Shown here: one piece after another, positions 29,259 through 42,199 of the stretch
Numbering within the stretch: the stretch's first letter is position 1
How the letters are laid out: every line of letters begins with the position of its first letter
DNA from: Musa acuminata AAA Group
Lineage: Eukaryota > Streptophyta > Magnoliopsida > Zingiberales > Musaceae
Assembly: GCF_036884655.1 (NCBI RefSeq)
Contig: NC_088348.1
Coordinates: 23,115,501-23,179,500, forward strand
Length of the DNA stretch: 64,000 bases
Direction of reading: 5' to 3'
Position numbers and translations under genes: made by a program
Notes under the pieces: generated by a model
What the model was told of the DNA's origin: nothing
What the model saw: the letters and a program-made list of their open reading frames with translations, nothing else
Database searches by the model: none

Positions 29259-30599
29259 GACTCACAGTTATACATGTAAATTCTGATTCTTCTTGAAGTA
29301 ATCGATTGAAGAAGATGTTAATAATGATGCCATTAGTTATTTGATCACTCAGCTTCTATGTTGTTGAGACTTGAGAAGCAGCACTAGGGCAGTTTTAACA
29401 GCGCCGTATATATAAGCTATCTTGTTGTGGCTGAACTTTCATACTGTGATATGACGAGCATGTGGAAATTCTCATGTGACATCAAAGGCTCCTCATTCAT
29501 AACTAGTTCATTGACTTTTTGTAAAGCTTTCACCTGATGCTTTTATTGGTTGAGCTGGATGCTTAATGCTACTATGGATTATCATGTGATCAGCTCATCT
29601 TGACCAGTATGATAGGAAAAGAGCAAGAAAAATGTTTATCCAATCATGCAGGATTGTTTTCTGATTGTGTTCATGAGAAGCATGTTTTATGTTTTTGAGT
29701 CTGGAATTGAGCTCCTCAGTTGCTTGCTGACCTTAGTTTTCTGTGTTTTTCTTCTTTTTCACGTTGGTTGGCCTTTAAAAGAGCTGAAAAACTAAGTCAA
29801 CCTAAATATCTCAAGTGTTGGAGATTGCCTGAACCACACATGTATGAGCTTGTAAATTTTGCATTGTGTGTTTGTGTTTTTTCCGTATAAACACACATTA
29901 AGGAGCCAATTATCTGTTTAACAACAAAAATTATCAGATTTATCATCTTGTGTTGATCATTAGGACACTTGAAGCAGGGGGGCATTGGTGACGATACAGA
30001 CAGTTCATCCTCCCCTTGCATGATTTAGATTATTACGATTCTGATATAATGAGCAAATTTTTTCTTTTGGCTGATACAAATAAGTTTGCATATATGAGTC
30101 ATCCTCAGATCTTATATTAAGGAGACATTATGAATTAAATCTTTTTTTCATACATCTTGGAATCTTGAAAAAAAAGAATTGCCATTCACCGGATATTAAA
30201 CACCAATTTGGGAAGGGAAGTTGGAAAATTATAATGCTTTTACTATTTGTAAGTTCATTCTGATAGTGAAATAATATATTTTTATATAATAAAAATAATA
30301 TTTATCAGATCCATTTACACAAGATTAAGGACTTAAAATTTCATCAGACATTTTTCTTTAGAAAAAAAAAACAGTATTTATTTGTGCCACACCGTAGGCT
30401 AATTAGGGAGTATCGTATGTAGTTAAATCTCATTCTAATCTCTAAGACTTAAAAAATTTATATTAAAATTTCTATAAGTATAGGTTAATTATGGATTATC
30501 CCATGTAGTTAAACCTTTTTAGCATTCTGATGAAGACTTAAAAAATTTATATTGAAATTTCTATAACTATGAAAGTGAAATATAGGTTCATTCACAGGG
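29259..30599. other. Intergenic, AT-rich, downstream of the rolling-stone-like gene
   Basis: The first few hundred bases are presumably 3' UTR. Around 30405-30580 a short AT-rich segment is partly duplicated (AAAAAATTTATATT(A/G)AAATTTCTATAA appears at about 30450 and 30540). I see no gene. Confidence 0.5.
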
Positions 30600-31450
30600 G
30601 CCGTGGGTGGCTATTGTGGATGAATTGCATTTGCGTCGACATCAACGCAACAACCAAGTGGTGACGAGTGATCCTTTCGCTATTCTACATTTACGTCGAT
30701 GTCGACATAGTTGTCGAGCGATGATGGGCCACACGACATTTGCATTGACATCAATATAAATGTAGAGCGACATCGCTTTACATCGTGCCACTCGATGCAG
30801 TGAGTGGTTCTTTCGTCACTCGATAAATGCATCGACGCCAACGTAGTGATAACCCTTTCACTGCTCTGCATCTACGTCGGCATCAACATAGTTATTGTGC
30901 AACGAAATGACCACTCACTATGTCGACGTCAATGCAATTGCCAAGCAATGAAAGGACCATCACTACGTTGACGTTGACACAATTATCGAGCGATGAAAGG
31001 GCCACTCGACATATGCATCGGTGTCGACACGGATACAGAGCAACACTACTCTACATCTGTGTCGACACCGATGCAGATGCTAAGCAACCCTTTCGCCACT
31101 CAACAACTGCGTCGATGAGTGGCCCTTTCGTTGCTCAACAATTACGTCGATGCCAATGCAGTGAGCGACCCTTTCTCCGCTCTGTATATACGTTAACATC
31201 GACGCAGTTATCGAGTGACGAAAGGGTTGCTCAACATCTACATTGATGACCCTTTCGCGCACTTGATAACTGCATTGACACCAACGTAAATGCAGAGCAA
31301 TGAAAGAGTCACTCACTACATTAGCATTGACGCAGTTGCCAAGCGACGAAAGGGTCGCTTAACATCTGTATTGACGTCACTCTACATCTATGTCGGTGTT
31401 GATGCAAATGCCGAGCGTCGACAATTGTGTTAACGTCGACATAGTGACTC
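30600..31450. repeat. Array of diverged palindromic units (CGTCGACG cores, CGAAAGGGTC spacers)
   Basis: Over about 850 bp, short palindromic cores such as ACGTCGACGT, TGTCGACAC and ACGTCGATGTCGACAT recur every 40-90 bp. They are flanked by GAGCGA(C/T)GAAAGGG on one side and its complement CCCTTTCG(T/C)CGCTC on the other. Units occur in both orientations, so every strand carries both forms. Copies are well diverged. Frames open on both strands follow from the repeated composition, not from a gene. It resembles a minisatellite or a decayed fold-back family; I cannot name it. Confidence 0.75.
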
Positions 31451-32885
31451 TCACCTCTCGTCATTGATCTCCTCGTCCATAATAGTCATCCGCGGCTTTC
31501 AATAACGTTGTCATCCGTCACCACCAACGACAATGATTAAAATTATCTTTTTACTTATTATTTTTATGTTTTCGTCACCGGATAAATGGATATAGATATT
31601 TTACTTACACAACTATAAAATTTTCAATATAAATTTTAATATTATTTTTATGCAAGGAGGTCTAATTATAAAGTATATAATCTATAATTAGCCCGCATCA
31701 CACACTGTAAGTCTAAAGAATTCGGGTTCGATCTGACTCTATCACTCACCTGATCCAACCATCCAACTTGTTGAACCATCTTGGGCGCCCAACCACGGAA
31801 ATAAGACCTAATAATGCCCGTGACTTCAAACACCATGACAAGAAAATGACTAATGTTCTTCCAACAAAGAAAACGACAACAAAACACAAACAAGAAAAAG
31901 ACTAGTGTTTTTCAAACAAAGAAAACAACGACAACAAAACATTAAAAAATATATATATCAGATAGTTAAAATCTGTAAAAACTTTGATAATTTATCACAA
32001 CTAATTAACATCAAAAACCTTAATTCTGTAAAAGAGATAACCTCCCAAAAGTTGCCATTTTTCCTACCATATTCACCACAACTGGTAAAAGAGAAAACCT
32101 AAAGCAAAACATGTTCTTAGTCACAGGCACAGACAACAAATACCACATAACAGATTGGGAACTTTATAAAAGTCCGACAGAGAGAGACATACAGCACTGA
32201 GCCATAGAAGTGTAGAACTGACTGAAAAGTTCCATTATATATAGTATGTAGAAGTAACACAAACAGTTACTGAATCTCACCCTCGAAATTGCAAGGCATC
32301 TCAAGTTTTCAGTGAGCAATGCATTCTTGGTTGGTTAATCAATGCTTGAAGATTCTGTTCAGCTAAACAAATCTTGTATTTCCTTTTGACACCTCCAATC
32401 GGAATACAGAAATGGCAAAAAGAAAGATACACTGCTAATTTTCCTCGAGCAGCACTCTGGAAAACATATTCTAGGCTCTAGTGTGTTAATGATTTTAAGG
32501 CCATCTGAAAAAGAATTGCCATATCCAAATAGCAGTGACCTTCATAAGCAAACCGTCGATGATAATAGCAAAACGATTTGTGGTTGCAGAGAAAGATTAA
32601 AGTAAGCCACCAGAACACAAACAATGCCCGATTCGAATTCAAAGATCAAATTTTTCTTAGTTACCTATGTCCCAGCTGTAACAAAATACTATGAAAGATT
32701 GAGGCCAGGAAATGAGCGGAAACCAATGTCAAAACACTGCACAAAACCAATATGTGCTACTAAATTCTTCATCCCAAAAAAGAGACATTTTTACTAGCAT
32801 TTATCCATCTAAACATCCAAGTTTCGAAGATCTCACCATCTTCATCATCCGCGGCAATAGGAAGGATCTTCTTTGGAGATACTAA
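31451..32885. other. Intergenic plus the 3' UTR of the ubiquitin-eS31 gene
   Basis: AT-rich sequence without a recognisable gene. The several hundred bases adjoining 32886 are probably the 3' UTR and terminator of the minus-strand ubiquitin fusion gene. The exact polyadenylation site cannot be fixed. Confidence 0.45.
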
Positions 32886-34071
<1,186 letters not shown>

Positions 34072-37004
34072 ATGGATTCCTACCACTTCTCTTCCTTCTT
34101 TCTGTGCATGATAACTGGTTTCCTCGTCCTCATCCCTCCTTATTTCTCCACAACCCTTGCTTCTGCGGCTGCCGCCACACCACAGCATGCCTCCGAGCCC
34201 GGCGCGATCGAGACCGGCGGCAAGAACTACAGCAAAGTGTGCGACGCCGCGAGGTTCGAGGCGCTAGGCCTGCGGAAGGACGACTTCGCCTACTGCGACT
34301 CCTCGCTTCCCTACCCTGCCAGGGTAAAGGATCTCGTTGGCAGGATGACACTGGCCGAGAAGATACTCCAGCTCGGAGACCGGGCCCAGGGCGTCGGCCG
34401 CATCGGGCTGCCCAAGTACGGCTGGTGGTCAGAAGCGCTTCATGGCATCGCCGTCACCGGCCACGCTACCTACTTCGGCGATGTGGTTCCCGCAGCGACC
34501 AGCTTTCCCAACGTCATCCTCGCCGCTGCATCCTTTAACGAGTCGCTGTGGAAGAAGATCGGACAGGTAGCTGTGCATCTCACCTTTTGCATGCTCTACT
34601 TCTGCACCATCGCCGCTAAGATCGATTTCATTGGTTGCAGGCTGTTTCCACAGAAGGAAGAGCCATGTACAACTTAGGCCATACCGGGCTGAACTTTTGG
34701 AGCCCAAACGTAAACGTCGTAAGGGATCCACGGTGGGGAAGAGTTCTGGAGACACCAGGAGAGGATCCTTTTGTCGTCGGCCGCTACGCTGTAAATTTCG
34801 TGAGGGGCATGCAGGATGTCGAGGGGACTGAGAACGTACAGGACTTGGACTCGAGGCCTTTGAAGGTTTCCACATGCTGCAAGCACTACGCTGCCTATGA
34901 TCTCGACAACTGGTTTGGTGTCTCTCGCCTCCACTTTGATGCCAGGGTAGGGTATCTATCATCTTGCACTAGATTAGCAACGTTCTGAGTGATCTCTGTG
35001 ATGTCTGGTTCTAATGATCTCACCTGTTTAAGGTGACTGAGCAAGACATGGTGGAGACGTTCGTTCGGCCATTTGAGATGTGCGTCAAGGAAGGTGATGC
35101 GAGCAGCATCATGTGTTCCTACAATCGCGTTAATGGCGTTCCAGCATGTGCAGATGCCAAGCTCCTTTCTCAGACATTAAGAAATGATTGGCAACTTCAT
35201 GGGTAAGAACGAATAAGATAGATACTTGTTTTTGTTGCCTTCTCGAGTGAATCTAATGTATCTCTATATATCCCTGTAAACTCTTCAGCTACATTGTCTC
35301 CGACTGTGACTCAGTTGAGGTGATGCATGAGCGACTCAAATGGCTCGGTGATACTGCAGAGGATGCTGTCGGTCAAGCCATGAAAGCCGGCAAGTTCAAA
35401 CCCCTCCCTCTCTCTTTCTCTCTATGTATATACATAATATATGTTCTCTGAACAAAAGCTATTGTATTGTAGGACTGGATTTGGATTGTGGGCTTGGGAA
35501 TCTGAACTACTACGAGAACTACACCTTGTCGGCAGTTGCTCAAGGCAAAGTGAGGGAGAGCGACATCGACAATGCTCTGAAGAACCTCTACATGGTCCTG
35601 ATGAGGGCTGGATTTTTCGATAACATAGAGGCTTATGAGAACCTAGGACTGAATGATATTTGCACAAAAGAACACATCCATTTGGCTGCAGATGCCGCAA
35701 GGCAAGCCATCGTCCTCCTGAAGAACAATCTAACACTACCTCTGGACCCCAAGAAGCACAAAGATGTCGTTTTGGTTGGCCCTCATGCCAAAGCCACCAA
35801 AGCCATGATCGGCAACTACGAAGGTAAATTCATCAAACACTTTAGCCATCCACCACGGTCAACGAGATCTCAGGTGTTTGATCTGGTTCACCGTTGCAGG
35901 TATACCGTGTCGATACGTCTCGCCATTGGATTCCATTGCCAAGGATGTCAGAGTGGACTACCATGAGGGCTGTGACGTCCATTGCCGAAGCAGCCGCTCC
36001 ATCCGCCCTGCCGTGGAAGCTGCAAAGAAGGCCGAGGCGACCATCATAGTCGCAGGGTTGGGCCTCGAGGTGGAGAGGGAGGAACTGGATCGGAATGATC
36101 TCCTCCTCCCTGGTTTCCAGACTGAGCTCATCAACCGAGTGGCGGAGGCCTCTGCAGGTCCTGTCGTTTTGGTGATCATGGCGGGCGGCTGCGTCGATGT
36201 ATCCTTTGCCCAGAACAATCCCAAGATTGGCGCCATTCTCTGGGCTGGATACCCTGGTCAAGAAGGAGGTCAAGCCATTGCTGATGTGATATTTGGGCGT
36301 CACAATCCCGGTATCTCTGTCTCTGTGTGTGTGATGACAAGCTTCATCCAATTTTAAGCTTCATGCAATTTGGTTTTACAGGAGGAAGACTGCCATTGAC
36401 ATGGTACAAGAATGAGTACGTAGATGCACTGCCCATGACATCCATGCAACTGCGACCAAATGATCAGTTGGGCTACCCTGGTAGAACCTACAAGTTCTTT
36501 AATGGCACTTCCCTCTACCCATTCGGCCATGGAATGAGCTACACCCAGTTTAGCTACAGCAGGAAGAACGATTCCGGTATCTTCCTCCCCATCAAGGTGG
36601 ACAACCATCACCTGTGCAAGCTGCCCTCCGACAAGGCTAATGCCACAGTGGATTCTCATTGTCCATCGATAAGCGTCGACGCGTTGGGGTGCAAGGAAGA
36701 GATGAGCTTCGAGGTGGACGTGACCAACGTCGGCAAGGTCGACGGAGACGATGTCGTGCTGGTCTACTCGAAGCCCCCGAAAGGAGTTGCAGACGCGCCA
36801 CTGAAGCAACTGGTGGCGTTCCAGAGAGTGTATGTCGAGTCCGGGAAGACGAGCAGTGTGAAGTTTAGCCTAAATGCCTGCAAGGCGTTGAACTTGGTGG
36901 AGAAGACGGCATATGTTGTTCTGCACTCCGGCGAGCATGCCATCGTGGTAGGAGATGGTGACTCAGCTGTCTCCTTCCCGGTCGAGATTGAGCTCCAGCT
37001 TTAG
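34072..37004 (+). CDS. Beta-D-xylosidase, glycoside hydrolase family 3 (BXL6-like)
   Basis: Seven exons: 34072-34566, 34641-34946, 35033-35202, 35289-35389, 35473-35823, 35900-36310 and 36382-37004, giving 818 residues. The chosen Met starts a signal peptide ([20 protein letters not shown]), so the protein is probably secreted to the cell wall, where the family trims xylan or arabinan side chains. GH3 landmarks: [46 protein letters not shown] with the nucleophile Asp near residue 328; [10 protein letters not shown] near 531-539 containing the expected acid/base Glu; [17 protein letters not shown]; and a C-terminal fibronectin III-like domain. The ending resembles Arabidopsis BXL6-type proteins more than BXL1-4. 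Intron 4 must use a GC donor to keep the frame. Alternative upstream Met at 33916 would bury the signal peptide. Confidence 0.93.
35390..35472 (+). other. GC-AG intron (intron 4) of the xylosidase gene
   Basis: The frame requires a junction AAAGCCG | GCAAGTTC ... TTGTAG | GACTGG. No GT donor in the vicinity preserves the reading frame. The donor GCAAGT matches the known consensus of minor GC-AG introns. The spliced product reads QAMKAGLDLDCG, the expected conserved family sequence. Confidence 0.85.
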
Positions 37005-38403
37005 CTAACATTTGAGCGTGTTTGATTAGATTGTGGTTTGGATTTGTTTGATGGGAGGCTCAGAGATTTAGATTTCTCTTATGAGGATTATCAACCTATT
37101 GTTGAATGGGATGACTTCGATTATTCTACCTTTGTGCGTGCTTTAATTGAACAGATCGAATGCCGAGAATGATTATTGTCTGCTTAGAATGCAGAATGCA
37201 AACGCATCTTAAGTAGCTAAAATTGAACTGAAATTTGTTTATATGCAGAATTTGATATGAATCAAATCTCTCATTCTTCGTCATCTTTTTCTGTAAAGGC
37301 TTCAATCCATCGTCATCTGGAGAAATGGCATGCCTTTCTTCCCCTATAAATCTCATCTTTTCCGTAAAGACTTCAGTCCATCGTCATCCTGAGCGGAAAG
37401 GGGTTACCTTTACTACCTCGTTCTTATCACTGACGCAGCCCTTTTCCTCTTGTCGTGTCATCTGCAAATCTTTCAGAGGTTTATGCATACTTCTTCGCAA
37501 TTGCTAATGCATAACCAAATCGCACTCGTTAGATTTTCATCTAATGCGGATCTGATGAGCTCATTCTAAAGTGAAATGGATATGGATGGAGATAAATAGC
37601 GGCTTGGGAGCAAAAGGACATGAGCACAAGAAATAGTCAATCCAAGCATCTTTTGGATGAACAAAATTTTGACTTCCTGTTGACTGCATCATAGAAAGTG
37701 TTTGTAAAAGAAAGAAAGAAGCACCGAATTGGATGCTTCCTTTGGACAATAATATAACAAGGCAAAAGAAGCCTTAGTACAATGATGAAAATTTTCATTT
37801 GTGATTTATATCATTCTATTTATATGAGTAAAAATTATGAATATTGACCTTTTATTGTTTAAAAGTCAACTTACAAAACAAACTATTGTTACCTCCCACA
37901 AATAAATAAGAAAATTGTGATGATGTATGGTGAGAAGTACTTGAAAGAATATTGTGATTAGCCATATTGCATGGCTTCTTTTAATGGAAGACATAAAAAG
38001 GAAAAAAAAGAAAAGAAAAGCAAGAGAGGAGTACCAGTGGGCAGAAGAAATGACAGAGAAATAAAAAGAGATCTGATAGATTCCTTGGGAGGTGGAGAAC
38101 AGTGTCACCATTCTTTTCCTGCCCCACTCTTGTCACATCCTGGTTTTTGAGTTATTATATGCTATGGTTTTCCCAGTGGTTTCACCTTTGCTCTGGTTTG
38201 GTCTGTGTATGCTTTAAGCTTTATGACACCCTTTCTTTTCTTTTCCTCCATCTCCAGCCTTCTCCTCCTCTACAAAACACTCTCCCCACCTCAGTTTGGC
38301 CCTCCCTCATCTCCCTTTCCATAATGCCCTCTTCAACCCCATTTTCTTGTAGAGATCAGCTAGAAAAAGAGAAAAGAATAATTCTGCTCTTCCAAATACC
38401 CTA
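37005..38403. other. Intergenic between xylosidase and the X8-domain gene
   Basis: Xylosidase 3' UTR followed by AT-rich DNA. From about 38210 the plus strand becomes pyrimidine-rich (CTTTCTTTTCTTTTCCTCC), probably the leader of the X8-domain gene. I see no gene or element. Confidence 0.5.
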
Positions 38404-41134
38404 ATGGCTGGAGGTGTTTTAGCTAAGAGCTGCTTCTTCACCATCCTTCTTGGACTCCACACTGTTTGCTCTTCAGGTCAGTGCCCCTCCTCTCTTCCAT
38501 CATCTTCAAATTCCAGTGCTTTAGTACAAGGCATCATATGCAGCCAGTTGAGCTGCTCATTAGCCATAGCTGACAGTCTCTAACAATTTCAAGTGTAGAT
38601 GAGACTGAAAAATATTAATTGGTATACAGATTTTTCCCTCTTGGTTGCAAGAATGTGTGTGCCCTAGTAAGGAAGGAGAAGAAAGGTACCATTTGTAAGA
38701 TTGCTAGCATAAGCGGCTCATCATTAGCCATAGTTGAGAGTCTCTGAGAGTTTAAAGTGCAGATTAACACTGAAAATTAACTAATGTTGCATAGATTATT
38801 CCCCTTTTGGATCCAGGAATATATGTGGACAGTTTGGAAGGAGAAGAAAGGTGCCATTTTTAAGATTGATTGCATAAGCTGCTCATTAGCCATAGCTGAC
38901 TGTGTGTGAGAATTTCATGTGTAGATGAACACTGAAAAACAACTGTCATCGAACAGATTCTTATTCTTTATGGGCCCAAGAATATATGTGTGTGGACTGG
39001 TTAGAAAGGGGAAGAAAGGCATCATTTGTAAGGTTACATGCACATCTATTTCCATTATTTAGACCATTGTCCTTGTCATTGATTGGTTCTTCTTTTTCCT
39101 TTTGATTTGTGAAGAAATGTTTGATCCTGATGAACCATACGTTGTCCCTGTTCTTGTCCTTCAGGAACCTTGGTGGGGTTCTCCTATGATGCAAGGGAAG
39201 AGAGCACTGCCCCTTGGTCGACCAAAGGGGCACTGTTTAAGATACTCGTGGCAAACAAGGGAGACTACATCTCCATGCATCTTTGTGTAAACCAATTCGA
39301 AGAGAAGAAACTACTCAAATTGAAAGTCACAGCAAGCTCATGGCTTAAAACTCATATCTTAGGGGCTCTCCCAAAGCTGAACATCGATAGCATTATGGTA
39401 AGCATCAGTGGACACCATTCACTCCTTTCCACCTTGGCCTCAATCAATGCTTCTCGCAAGACCTTTGGTGTTGAGAGTAGTATGAGGATCTCAGTCATGT
39501 TCTCCCTCTCAAACCTCAAGACCTTGCACAGGACACATCCTAAGACCCTTCACAGGCTGATGCATATTTTGAAGAATTTGGAGTCTCCTATAGTAGTAGA
39601 AGCTCTCGTAGATGGAGAGCAGAGCTCAGGAGAGGACTTTGTTCAATCGACTATCGAGAGGGCTTTCTCTGCTTGCACTGATTTGGCTTACCTTGATGTC
39701 CCTATCATTCTAATTGTGAGAAGCTCTGTAACCCCTAGTGAAGTTGAAATAGGTAAATTTTTTGATACAGTGATGAAGATCTTCAAGAATGATTCTGTGC
39801 GAAGAAGGATTGTCGGGCTATTCATTGGCATATCGCATCTTAGGCAACATGGACAGAAGACATTAGATTGGCAAGAGCAACTGTTCCCTCCCTTGCATAG
39901 AGAACTCCTGAACCATGGCCGAGAACTTGTCACTGCACCCAAAGTGACACTCCATGATACCTTAAATCCCATAACAAATCCTTTCACATCACCGATTACA
40001 ATCCCTTCCACAAACCCAACACCTGCAGTAGTCACTGTACCTTCCACCAATCCGATCACAGTTTTCCCCACAAATCCAACCATGTCACCGGTCACCATTC
40101 CACCTATGAATCCAGTAAGCACACCAATCACAGTCCCTGCAACAAATCCTTTCCTAACTCCAGCAACGACACCGGTAGTGCCTGTGACAAATCCTACTAC
40201 AACACCAGTAACATACCCTATGAACCCTCCTATGACCAACCCTGTAAGTACCTATCCATTTACACCACCGGTGAGTACACCTTCTATAACACCACCAGTC
40301 ACTGTGCCAAGCACAGTCCCCATCACACCAGCAGTAACAGGGCAGACATGGTGTGTGGCCAAGACCGGAACCACGGATGCCGCACTCCAGCTTGCACTGG
40401 ATTATGCTTGTGGAATTGGAGGTGCGGACTGCACAGCAATTCAGTCAACAGGAAGCTGCTTCAATCCAGATAGCCTTCAGGCTCATGCTTCATATGCCTT
40501 TAACAGCTACTATCAGAAGAATCCTGTGGGAACAAGCTGTGATTTTGGAGGAACAGCCATGCTGGTCACTGTTAATCCAAGTAAGACTTATTTTCGATTT
40601 CATTATAGTATCATAGAGATGTAGTTGAAAAACTATGACATGTAAAAGGTCAGCTAACTTGATAGAACAGTAATTACTGGTTTAAGGTAATTAAAGTAGT
40701 GTAAATTGATAGAAAGATCAGCCAACCTTATTTCTTATGGAAGTGGCTAATGCAGTCATATAAATATCTTGGCAGGCTCAGCAACTTGCATTTATCCATC
40801 ATCATCATCATCGTCATCAAGGTATAGACTCAACTTTTAGATTATGTTCTTCATCTTTAGAGTTACGAATCCTGGCTCACCATGATCGATGCATCTTCAT
40901 TTAATGTGCAGTTCTATTCCTAGTTACAATCCTGCATCCAGCAGCTCAGGTTCAACCCCAGGTTCAGGTTCAGGTTCATCTGTGCTGAATGCGAACAACC
41001 CCGCTGGCTCCAATTCCGTATTTGGTTCAAACAACCCAACAGGCACTGTCAGCAGTGCACTCTGTCTAACTGTTACTTGGACCTTCTTACTGGTTTTGCT
41101 TACGGTAACCTGTATCAGTCACACCATCGTGTAG
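38404..41134 (+). CDS. GPI-anchored X8 (CBM43) protein with a degenerate GH17-like N-terminal domain
   Basis: Exons 38404-38476, 39165-40580, 40776-40821 and 40912-41134 give 585 residues. An N-terminal signal peptide (CFFTILLGLHTVCSSG) leads into GTLVGFSYDAR, like the start of GH17 beta-glucanases. A domain of about 230 residues follows in which I cannot find the GH17 catalytic ESGWP motif. Then come about 130 residues of Thr/Pro/Asn-rich repeats (NP-[IT]-T-x-P, VTVPSTNP). Next is an X8 domain with its six cysteines: WCVAK, YACG, DC, GSCF, TSCDFGG and TCIYP. The end is Ser/Gly-rich with a hydrophobic tail (CLTVTWTFLLVLLTVTC), fitting a GPI anchor. X8 proteins bind callose at plasmodesmata or the wall. 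The likely role is wall binding without hydrolysis. Intron 1 carries a triple tandem repeat. Confidence 0.85.
38551..39035. repeat. Three-copy tandem repeat in intron 1 of the X8 gene
   Basis: Copies start at about 38551, 38712 and 38878, with periods of 161 and 166 bp. Each begins with GCTCATTAGCCATAG (copy 2 inserts bases), passes a GACTGAAAA / CACTGAAAA word and ends with AAGGAGAAGAAAGG and a TAAG(A/G)TT stretch. Copies are perhaps 75-85% alike by eye. The whole array lies in the intron 38477-39164, so it does not change the protein. Confidence 0.85.
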
Positions 41135-42199
41135 ATTTCTAGTTTCAGCCCTTCAGTAGCTGCTGTATGCATATGTCTGATCGAAGCTTAGAGATCAGTT
41201 AGGAAGTTCATTGTGCATAGGAACTGAGTAGTTCATTATGACTTAAAAATAGTACTTGTTGATTTGTTTGGATTCTGTATAGCATTTCACTTCCAAGTAA
41301 GCCTGGAGAACATGTCCAATCTCAAAATGGTAAGGAATTGCAGTAGTGGAGCATGGCATGGAACCTACAGATTCAAATCCAAGTTTAGTGTATTGCATTA
41401 TCTCTCTGATCACCGAATGGGAGAGACAAAACAAGTTTAATTTAGTTCTCTAATTTCGTGGGCCTTTTCACCGGTGGAAACATATCAAGGTTTAGCTGAG
41501 CTATTACCAGATGCTTCTCCATGTAGGGCAAGGAGTATCTAAAACCACAAACCCGAGCTTTCTCTGAGAATGTAAAATGAAGGGAAAGAGAAAAAGAAAA
41601 AGATTCAGAAAACAGGGGATTTAGGAACTGAGATGACTGCATGAATGCAACCAAAAATGTTAATATGCTAACTTTCTTAGAAAATTCTCCATCCATCAAA
41701 AATCCAATGCATTTCAGTTTAATAGAACCTGCGGCATGTTTCCAGGTGTTCTTATAGCCTAAAGCATAAGAGCCTTCTTAATGCATCCAAAGCACAAAGA
41801 AGAAGTAGCAACTGCAGCAAAAGTTCCAGCAGCTTTGTGTCAATAAATTGGATGAAGACCTATGACTATGGCGAGGCGATTTAACACCATGAGTCTTACT
41901 TTTTGGAAGAACTTTGAGAGAGTTATCGAGTTTTGTACAAATGACGAGCCATAAATCTCATCTTCTTTTTTTTTTTTCGTTATTGAGTTTTGTACAAAAC
42001 AATGTTTTTAAACGAGCCAGAAACATACAACTAACTGTTTATTTATAATTTTTAATAAGATAGTTTTAAGTTTCATTTTACCTTTCACATTGTCAACGTC
42101 ACTTGTCTCATCTCGTCTAATTACATTAGAGATCTCTTCAATTTCAGAAGCCGCTTGACCACCATAAGAAATGGAACAAAGTTAGAACACTCGTATGTC
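41135..42199. other. Intergenic between convergent X8 and syntaxin genes
   Basis: The two genes converge, so this is shared 3' sequence. It is AT-rich. I see no gene, RNA or element I can support; the frames are short. Confidence 0.5.

Noticed and set aside
30680..31316. Open frames on both strands in the palindromic array
   Set aside because: The frames repeat the same short words as the DNA array, so they are composition artefacts.
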